From Cymbomonas tetramitiformis (lineage: Eukaryota > Chlorophyta > Pyramimonadophyceae > Pyramimonadales > Pyramimonadaceae), in assembly GCA_001247695.2 (NCBI GenBank), contig LGRX02012532.1:1-11482 (forward strand): DNA of 11,482 nucleotides. Direction: 5' to 3'. The notes below the pieces were generated by a model. That model saw only the letters and a program-made list of their open reading frames with translations. It was not told the DNA's origin and ran no database searches. Shown here piece by piece: positions 1-5,673 of the stretch. How positions within the stretch are numbered: position 1 is the stretch's first letter; each line of letters opens with the position of its first letter. Both the position numbers and the translations under genes were made by a program.

Positions 1-178
1 ATGGCCCATGAAGAGGTCGGTGACCTGGGGCTCGGCATCGACCTCCATCATGCATAAAGAGTCAGATTCGCCCTCTGTCAAGGACGGGGACGGGGGAGGG
101 GTGGTGTCGTCGTTGGGGTCGCCCATCGGCTCGGGGAGTGGCGAAGGCGAGGCGGGCAGCGGGGAGTCGTGGCCGAGC
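1..178 (-). CDS. Exon 6 (partial, type A) of a minus-strand repeat-exon gene
   Basis: This exon starts at 178 after a TCTCCAG acceptor and reads leftward off the window edge. It begins with the shared LGHDSPLPASPSPLPEPM peptide, continues through an acidic Pro/Ser stretch (GDPNDDTTPPPSPSL) and then MMEVDAEPQV-DLFM. It closely matches exon 2 (1544-1741) along its visible length. Position 1 corresponds to 1564 in exon 2, so the donor should lie about 20 nt beyond the left edge and the full exon would be 198 nt. The peptide looks disordered and no known family is recognised. Differences from exon 2 (Thr for Arg after PSPSL, Cys in place of Ser before MMEV) show it is a diverged copy, not an assembly duplicate. 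Confidence 0.6.
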
Positions 179-277
179 CTGGAGATAGCACGCACTTATT
201 ATGCCGTTAGCATGCCGACGGCGTCCTAAAGGGACCCTAACGCCGACATGCAAACATTCCTAAGGGGGGGGGGTCAC

Positions 278-475
278 CTCGCCAGGTTCACATCCCCATG
301 ACGCGGAGAGTGGTCGGGGAGCTCGGTCGTCTCGGGGTGTGGCAAAAGCGTGGCGGCTGGAGAGGCGTCGTCGTCCTCTCTCAAGGACGCGGGAGGGGTG
401 GTGTCGTCGGTGAGGTCGGCCATCGGCTCGGGGAGTGGCGAAGGCGAGGCGGGCAGCGGGGAGTCGTGGCCGAGC
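278..475 (-). CDS. Exon 5 (198 nt, type B) of the repeat-exon gene
   Basis: The exon begins at 475 (TCTCCAG|G) and ends at 278 (GGCGAG|GTGA). The frame enters with one base completing an AGG codon and leaves with AG, so joining it to any neighbour recreates Arg. Its 66 codons read LGHDSPLPASPSPLPEPM, then ADLTDDTTPPASLREDDD, then a tail HPETTELPDHSPRHGDVNLAR. In-frame TGA immediately follows the donor, so unspliced transcript would stop there. It is almost the same as exon 4, including the flanking introns, which points to recent duplication or gene conversion. The composition (Pro, Ser, Asp, Glu) suggests an unstructured linker. Function is unknown. Confidence 0.68.
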
Positions 476-575
476 CTGGAGATAGCACGCACTTATTATG
501 CCGTTAGCATGCCGACGGCGTCCTAAAGGGACCCTAACGCCGACATGCACACATTCCTAGGGGGGGGGGAGTCAC

Positions 576-773
576 CTCGCCAGGTTCACATCCCCATGAC
601 GCGGAGAGTGGTCGGGGAGCTCGGTCGTCTCGGGGTGTGGCAAAAGCGTGGCGGCTGGAGAGGCGTCGTCGTCCTCTCTTAAGGACGCGGGAGGGGTTGA
701 GTCCTGCATTGGGTCGCCCATCGGCTCGGGGAGTGGCGAAGGCGAGGCGGGCAGCGGGGAGTCGTGGCCGAGC
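576..773 (-). CDS. Exon 4 (198 nt, type B) of the repeat-exon gene
   Basis: The exon runs from 773 down to 576 with the same acceptor, donor, phase and length as exon 5. It encodes the shared N-terminal peptide, then GDPMQDSTPPASLREDDD and the HPETTELPDHSPRHGDVNLAR tail. The middle differs from exon 5 by a few residues (GDPMQDS versus ADLTDDT). Its tail is the same as that of the long exon 3, so exons 4 and 5 look like versions of exon 3 that lack its central domain. No family is recognised. Confidence 0.68.
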
Positions 774-798
774 CTGGAGATAGCACGCACTTATACTG

Positions 799-816
799 CC
801 GTTAGCATGCTAACGG
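799..816. repeat. 18-bp perfect palindrome inside an intron
   Basis: CCGTTAGCATGCTAACGG is its own reverse complement. On the minus strand it contains the CTAAC branch-type motif about 28 nt before the acceptor at 773. Introns 179-277 and 476-575 keep only the branch-side half. Confidence 0.7.
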
Positions 817-875
817 GGTATCAAAGGACCCTAACGCCGACATGCAAACATTCCTAAGGGCGGGGGGGGGGTCAC

Positions 876-1448
876 CTCGCCAGGTTCACATCCCCATGAC
901 GCGGAGAGTGGTCGGGGAGCTCGGTCGTCTCGGGATGTGCGCGGGTAGGCTCATGATCACTGCCTTCGTCTTGGGCGTAACTCCAATTTGCCGGTGCCCC
1001 TTGGAAGCCCGTGGACATACAATGATCAACCCAATCAAAGAGGTCGTAGAAAACGTGGACCATCGCAGCCAACGTCATGACCCCGTCCGTTGCCTCACAT
1101 CGAAAAACCTTGCCCGCGAACCGCACCTCTAGTAACCGATCCGCGCAAAAGGTTGTATAGGAGGGCTCAGGCATCTGGTCCACCAAGTCACCAACAAGTA
1201 TCGATGCCCAAGGGTCATGGTAGGCTTTGCGATATTCCACGGTACATCCTCGCACAAGATTGCGAAGTCGATTGTCATACTGCTCGTCGTCGCCCTCTCT
1301 CAAAGACGCGGGAGGAGTGGTACGGTCGGTGCTGGAGTCGGAGTCGTCCTCTCTCAAGGACGGGGGAGGGGTGGTGTCGTCGGTGAGGTCGCCCATCGGC
1401 TCGGGGAGTGGCGAAGGCGAGGCGGGCAGCGGGGAGTCGTGGCCGAGC
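876..1448 (-). CDS. Exon 3 (573 nt, long form with a unique ~115-aa domain)
   Basis: This exon starts at 1448 after TATCTCCAG and ends at 876 before GTGACC. It is 191 codons long and has the same symmetric phase as the 198-nt exons. Residues 1-18 are the shared LGHDSPLP peptide. Two copies of a TTPP(P/A)SLRE acidic motif follow. A Cys- and aromatic-containing segment of roughly 115 residues then runs from about QYDNRLRNLVRG to AQDEGSDHEPTRA, and the exon closes with the type B tail. The central segment has mixed hydrophobic and charged composition (for example GKVFRCEATDGVMTLAAMV) and is the most globular-looking part of the gene. It shows a weak likeness to exon 1 around a D-x4-[LI]AA motif. 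I do not recognise a family. Confidence 0.68.
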
Positions 1449-1543
1449 CTGGAGATAGCACGCATTTATACTGCCGTTAGTATGCTACAGGCGTGCTAAC
1501 AATATACTAACGCCCGGCGATAACATCACGAGTAGGGACGCAC

Positions 1544-1741
1544 CTCGCCAATTTGGCATCGTTATGGCTCATGAAGAGGTCGGCGACCTGGGGCTCGGCA
1601 TCGACCTCCATCATGGATGAAGAGTCAGATTCGCCCTCTCTCAAGGACGGGGACGGGGGAGGGGTGGTGTCGTCGTTGGGGTCGCCCATCGGCTCGGGGA
1701 GTGGCGAAGGCGAGGCGGGCAGTGGGGAGTCGTGGCCGAGC
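1544..1741 (-). CDS. Exon 2 (198 nt, type A) of the repeat-exon gene
   Basis: The exon begins at 1741 (TCTCCAG|G) and ends at 1544 (GGCGAG|GTGCGT). Its 66 codons start with the shared peptide and continue GDPNDDTTPPPSPSLREGESDSS, then a type A tail (MMEVDAEPQVADLFMSHNDAKLAR). The following intron is the most diverged of the set and carries a perfect TACTAAC branch site. Reading past the donor gives only 13 more codons before a stop, as expected for intron sequence. The exon order in the gene is first exon, A, long B, B, B, A, which hints that a larger A-to-B block has been reused. Confidence 0.68.
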
Positions 1742-1766
1742 CTGGAGATAGCACGCACTTATTATG

Positions 1767-1784
1767 CCGTTAGCATGCTAACGG
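1767..1784. repeat. Second copy of the 18-bp intronic palindrome
   Basis: The sequence is the same as at 799-816 and it sits at the same place relative to the acceptor at 1741. The central GCATGC is also the core of the 21-bp arrays further right, although this may be coincidence. Confidence 0.7.
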
Positions 1785-1852
1785 AGTATCAAAGGGACCC
1801 TAACGCCGACATGCAAACATTCCAAAGCAAGGGGGGGGGAAGGGGGGCTCAC

Positions 1853-2202
1853 CTCGCCAGGTTGCTGGCATCGATGGAGGCGGCGACAATGTGCATGATT
1901 TTCGCGGCAATGGACACGAGACAATCTGCCACTTCACGTTCCCGTACTTGTATGGAAAATGCGTGGTCCCCGTACATTACCTTGCCTGGTTCTTCAACCA
2001 AAATGGACGGGATTGGCAACCATGTCGGGTAGCGCCGTTGGGTGGTTAGCATTTCTAGTGCGCAAGCATGAAACTCGTGGGGAGTCATGCAAGTCGGTTC
2101 GTCCTTGGCATGACAACAGGTGTAAATGTGAACCATGCCGACGTGTCTGTACTCCCGCACTTTCAACAGGCCAGCGGTTACTTCACAAAGAGCACGCTGC
2201 AT
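1853..2202 (-). CDS. Probable first exon of the repeat-exon gene
   Basis: Reading leftward, the ATG at 2202 opens a frame of 116 codons plus two bases, ending GCAACCTGGCGAG|GTGAG at 1853. This is the same donor type and phase as the downstream exons. The peptide is not repetitive: it has several Cys and His residues (YTCCHAKDEPTCMTPHEFHAC) and a hydrophobic stretch ending AAKIMHIVAAS. The ATG has a purine at -3. An alternative is an internal exon starting at 2218 after TTGGCAG. That gives 366 nt, also a multiple of three and in the same phase, so the true 5' boundary is unsettled. From this ATG to the left edge the spliced product would exceed 560 residues. No family is recognised. Confidence 0.5.
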
Positions 2203-2262
2203 CTCGAGTGACGGGCACCTGCCAAGTTCGAAAGCGGCGGGTTAAAATACTTTCAACAGGTC

Positions 2263-2330
2263 GTATTATAACAACAAGCGAGCCCTTAAATAGGCCTTCA
2301 ATATTCCCGAGCACTATATACGGCATCCTA
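2263..2330 (-). promoter_or_regulatory. Possible TATA-type promoter patch for the repeat-exon gene
   Basis: On the minus strand three A+T boxes precede the ATG at 2202: TTATAATA at 2263-2270, TATTTAAG at 2285-2292 and TATATAG near 2313-2320. The middle one would place a transcription start about 55-60 nt before the ATG. This is positional inference only. If the gene has exons further right, these boxes are irrelevant. Confidence 0.25.
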
Positions 2331-2374
2331 CAAACCATATAGTCCCTACGGATTATTGGTCCATTCATCCGTGT

Positions 2375-2740
2375 GGATTTGCATATGGACAGCGTATGGA
2401 CATCGTAAGGACCCATATGGACAACCGTATGGACGGTCTGGACAGATTTCTGGCGAAACCTTGATGCATATGTAAGAACCATACGGACGACGCGTAATTG
2501 TGGTGTCCATATGAAAATGTCCCATGGACACCGTAAGGATTTCGTATGGACACCGTATGGACGACCGTATGGACACCGTATGGACAGAACACATGTCCAC
2601 ATGGTGTCCATACGCATGGACAGAGGCACTATCCAACCGCACGGTCACCGTATGGAAGACCGCATGGACACCGTATGGACACCCGGATGGACACCGGATG
2701 GACACCGTATGGACAGTCGTATAGACGATCAGAATTCTCT
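2375..2740. repeat. Dense field of TATGGAC words at 11-12 bp spacing
   Basis: The word CGTATGGAC and variants recur on the plus strand, for example starting at 2544, 2555, 2567 and 2578, and again through 2655-2712 as ATGGACACCG units. The complement GTCCATAC also occurs (2605-2613). A palindrome TCCATACGCATGGA lies at 2607-2620. Long open frames here on both strands translate to low-complexity Met-Asp-Thr or Pro-Tyr-Gly strings and are by-products of the repeat. Confidence 0.8.
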
Positions 2741-2764
2741 ATTCCGCACGTATGGACGAAGGCA

Positions 2765-3284
2765 TCCATACGTATGGAGGGGCCTATTACCCGTATGGAT
2801 TGGCATGTTCACACGTATGGACGTAGCCGTCCGTACGTATGGACATAAACATGTACATATGAACATGCGGATACGAACAATCAACATATCCAAGCGTATG
2901 GACACCTACGTCCGTACGTCTGGACTGTCTTTCATCCGTATGGACGTATATGTCCGCACGTCTGGACAGAGACATTGCTAAAAGAGCTTAAGGATAAGAT
3001 TAGTAAATATATCCACACGCGTGATTATGTGCGTCCATACGTGCGGACAGTGATTCGTCCGGATGGACGTAGGTGTCCGCACGCGTGGACGATGGTTTTA
3101 TCAACATATTTTACCGATCCACGCGTATGGACGTCGGTGTCCGTACATGTGGATAGCTTATAATAATACAATTCCATGCATATGGACGATACCGTCCATA
3201 CACGTATGAACAGCAATTTCAACCAGTCCACCCGCACGAACGGCGATATCCGTGCGCGTGGACGAAGGTGACCACACGTATGGA
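2765..3284. repeat. Array of 14-bp quasi-palindromes (TCCRYRCGYRTGGA) at ~22-bp spacing
   Basis: Boxes of this form lie at 2765, 2786, 2808 and 2830; 2889, 2911, 2931 and 2953; 3012, 3034, 3054 and 3076; then 3118/3140, 3173/3195 and 3227/3249/3271. Some are perfect palindromes (TCCATACGTATGGA at 2765), and others keep only the TGGA side. The second and third groups share identical internal spacing (22, 20, 22). The first three groups start 124 and 123 bp apart. The last three pairs start about 55 bp apart. No gene is credible in this stretch. Confidence 0.8.
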
Positions 3285-3313
3285 CTTGCTGTACCGGGAG
3301 GTACGAGCAGCGG

Positions 3314-4153
3314 GGTTGCATGCTACAGAGATCTGGTTGCATGCTGCCGACGAGTGGTTGCATGATACAGATGCCTGGTTGCATGCTGCGTAGGCCTGGT
3401 TGCATGCCACAGATGACTGGTTGCATGCTACAGATGCCCGGTTGCATGCCACGGAGGCTAGGTTGCATGCTACAGATGTCAGGTTGCATGCTACAGAGGC
3501 CCGGTTGCATGTCACGGAGGCCAGGTTGCATGCCACAGATGTCAGGTTGCATGCTACATAGGCCAGGTTGCATGCGACAGAGGCCAGGTTGCATGCTACA
3601 GATGTCGGGTTGCATGCTACAGAGGCCCGGTTGCATGTCACGGAGGCCAGGTTGCATGCGACAGATGTCAGGTTGCATGCTACAGAGGCCAGGTTGCATG
3701 CCACAGAGGCCAGGTTGCATGCGACAGATGTCGGGTTGCATGCCACAGAGGCCAGGTTGCATGCGACAGAGGCCAGGTTGCATGCGACAGATGTCGGGTT
3801 GCATGCCACAGGGGCCAGGTTGCATGCGACAGAGGCCAGGTTGCATGCTACAAAGGCCAGGTTGCATGCTACAGATGTCTGGTTGCATGCCACAGAGGCC
3901 AGGTTGCATGCGACAGAGGCCAGGTTGCATGCGACAGATGTCGGGTTGCATGCCACAGGGGCCAGGTTGCATGCGACAGAGGCCAGGTTGCATGCTACAA
4001 AGGCCAGGTTGCATGCTACAGATGTCTGGTTGCATGCCACAGAGGCCAGGTTGCATGCAACAGAGACCAGGTTGCATGCTACATATGCCAGGTTGCATGC
4101 TGGTGACGGGTGGTTGCATGCTGCAAGGGCCTTGTTGCATGCCGGTCACAGCT
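3314..4153 (+). repeat. 40-copy tandem array of a 21-bp GGTTGCATGC unit
   Basis: The consensus unit is GGTTGCATGCYACAGAGGCCA. From 3314 to 4153 the units stay in register with no net insertion or deletion (840 bp, 40 x 21). Variation is concentrated in the second half of the unit (AGAGGCC versus AGATGTC). Because 21 is a multiple of three and most units lack stops, several frames stay open on both strands. These translate to heptapeptide strings and are not evidence of a protein. There are no unique spacers, so this is not a CRISPR array. Confidence 0.93.
3797..4090 (+). repeat. 147-bp higher-order repeat within the 21-bp array
   Basis: Seven-unit blocks begin at 3797 and 3944. Their first five units (105 bp) match exactly, in the order CCACAGGGG, CGACAGAGG, CTACAAAGG, CTACAGATG, CCACAGAGG. 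The last two units differ. This shows block-wise duplication after the single units had diverged. Confidence 0.8.
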
Positions 4154-4616
4154 GTATGAAGAAATAATTGATGGCAAGGCAGATTTCAGGAGAAGATCTG
4201 CAATGACAATAATTATATTGAGGATCTGGTGGATTCCAGAAAGATCTGCAATGGCAATATCGTGATCTGTCTGATGATTGGTGGAGGAGTACCAGAATCA
4301 GGCATATATGTGCACATGATTGGTCGATGGCAGATGTCAATACAGGAATCCTGCTAGTGATTGTTAGAGAGCAACATGTTGAAAGGGAAGCTTGGAAAAA
4401 GTGGACCTCAGTTAGTGTTGATCAAGAGAAATGAATTAAGGAAGTTTTACATGTTAGTGTTAGGCTGTATGCCAAGACTGATATAAGGATATAGATGTAT
4501 TAGGTCTGAGACCAGACATTATATCGGACAAGTGACTGTAATTCTAGGCTAGAAGCCAGAGTATGTCATGAAATAAAACAGTGGAATATAAGACTGTGAA
4601 GTTAATATTACACACC
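4154..4616. other. A+T-rich stretch without a recognised gene
   Basis: The base composition drops sharply after the 21-bp array. An 18-bp near-repeat (AAGATCTGCAATGRCAAT) occurs at 4193-4210 and 4241-4258. ATATAAGG at 4481 and AATAAA at 4572 are spaced as in an LTR, but no convincing LTR ends, target duplication or primer-binding site were found. The short open frames show no coding signature. Confidence 0.5.
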
Positions 4617-4690
4617 AAAAACAGCAGAAAACATAAAAAGAAAAGAAAGAAGATAAAAGAAAAGAAAGAAAAATAAAGAGATAAAGATGT
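4617..4690 (+). repeat. Purine-rich (A/G) low-complexity tract
   Basis: About 70 bp consist almost only of A and G, built from AAAAGAAA-type words. It could be simple sequence or an old polypurine tract, but no LTR start follows it. Confidence 0.7.
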
Positions 4691-4760
4691 ATAAGTTATC
4701 AGGAGAGTGTGCCTGGTACAAATTGGTTCTCAGATGATGGGAACGTTCTATGGACCTGTG

Positions 4761-5150
4761 GGATCTGCGTTTTGCAAGATGTTGGAGATGGCGACTTTTG
4801 TGTTTGCGTTTTGAGCAGCTTCAGCTTACGTTTGACGGCTCAAAATACGCGCGGTGCTTGCGTTATAAACACGAAAAATTTTCGCTATGGGACCTTCTTT
4901 GTTAAAGATTTGGTTGAGGATCTTCTGTGGGGACTTGAGATGCGACTGCAAGATGACTTGGGCGACTTTTCGTTTTTGAGTTTTGGGCTGTCTCTGCTTA
5001 CGTTCGACGGCTCGAATTGCGCGCGTTACGTAGAACACGGAAAAGTTTCGCTGCGAGATCTTCTTTGTGGAGGATTTGCTTGAGATCTGCGTCGGATTGC
5101 TTTTTCTTGAGGCTCTGGGCGGGATTTGTGACTTGATCTTAAGAATGTCC
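4761..5150 (+). repeat. Diverged tandem repeat of ~150-170 bp, about 2.5 copies
   Basis: The segment GCTTACGTTTGACGGCTC at 4824 recurs as GCTTACGTTCGACGGCTC at 4996, 172 bp later. The flanking text is also shared: GATCTGCG/GAGATGCGA before, and a TTTCGCT...GATCTTCTTTGT stretch after. A third, shorter start (GAGATCTGCG) appears near 5082. A 124-codon open frame (4709-5083) spans the copies but looks like a by-product of the repeat, so no gene is called. Confidence 0.65.
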
Positions 5151-5673
5151 GAAGCTGGTCCACTCCGACGGCTGTAGAGCTGGCAAGATATGCGCGTAGA
5201 CGTCTTTAGTGGACCCGCGTTATCGCTTTTTGCTGGATGTAGTTGTGATGATGCGGATGCTCAGATTACTGATCTTGGATGCCAACGGATGCTTACGTAT
5301 GGGGGGGGGAAAGTGAGCTCCTCTCAGCGACATAACTAAGCAAGGCCGCCGGAGGCTATTGTCAAAAAGTACAAATAAAAAGTATCTTTTTAGTTTGTTA
5401 ACAATCTGAGCAAGTTTGAGGCCAGATCTTGTATCCTCACCAGCTGCTAAAAATAGCCTATCAGCCTTAAGTATGGTGGAAGTACCTCCCAACTTCTAGG
5501 GAAGTTCCTTATACCTTCTGGCCAAATTCTCTACAGTTTTTGGCAGTATTTGGGCTCCACTGGACTGGTATTTCTGGAATTAAATTCTGGAAACGCCATA
5601 CGACCATATTTGACACTGTCATAGTGGTCATATCGTCATAACTGTCATACGGTTGACCGACAGTTGACTTTTG
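5151..5673 (+). other. Probable leader or promoter region upstream of ORF1
   Basis: No gene is supported here. The last 60 bases before ORF1 carry several GTCATA words (about 5620-5652). An in-frame TGA at 5665-5667 closes the ORF1 frame immediately upstream. A G run lies at 5301-5309. I looked for a primer-binding site of the usual initiator-methionine type (TGGTATCAGAG) and found only TGGTATTTCTGG near 5566, which does not match past the first bases. The 5' LTR boundary therefore remains unknown. Confidence 0.4.

Larger units (their letters stand above)
179..1852 (-). other. Five short introns (179-277, 476-575, 774-875, 1449-1543, 1742-1852)
   Basis: The introns are 99, 100, 102, 95 and 111 nt. 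Donors read GTGAC, GTGAC, GTGAC, GTGCGT and GTGAG. Every acceptor reads GCTATCTCCAG. A CTAAC branch-type motif lies about 28 nt before each acceptor, as TACTAAC in 1449-1543 and GCTAAC in the others. All five are phase 2 (AG|G). Four carry a long C run on the coding strand close behind the donor. The agreement of four independent splice signals at each junction is the main evidence that the minus-strand gene is real. Confidence 0.65.
1..1860. repeat. ~297-bp tandem exon-intron repeat array
   Basis: The shared exon start recurs at 178, 475, 773, 1448 and 1741 on the minus strand. The first three steps are 297, 298 and 675 bp; the last is caused by the long exon. Repeats include both exon and intron sequence. 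The block from about 240 to 875 is nearly identical between neighbouring units apart from G-run length and a few substitutions. This fits unequal crossing-over or gene conversion. Confidence 0.85.

Noticed and set aside
1553..2032. 159-codon plus-strand open frame and similar plus-strand frames over the exon array
   Set aside because: The minus-strand reading explains the same DNA with consistent exon lengths, phase, donors, branch sites and acceptors. The plus frames cross exon and intron alike.
3025..4149. Long open frames over the 21-bp array, minus strand (374 aa) and plus strand (279 and 199 aa)
   Set aside because: A 21-bp unit without stops keeps several frames open on both strands automatically. 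The peptides are pure heptad strings with no independent sign of coding.
3314..4153. CRISPR-like regular repeat
   Set aside because: Units are contiguous 21-mers with variable tails and no unique spacers. The setting is eukaryotic.
4362..4614. Possible solo LTR (TGT...ACA ends, ATATAAGG and AATAAA at plausible positions)
   Set aside because: The inverted ends are only three bases, there is no matching target-site duplication, and no primer-binding site follows.
4709..5083. 124-codon plus-strand open frame
   Set aside because: It spans two copies of a diverged DNA repeat and gives no recognisable peptide. Conservation between copies is not codon-like.
5220..5492. 90-codon minus-strand open frame
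   Set aside because: It is isolated, has no recognisable motif and no supporting signals. It is compatible with chance.
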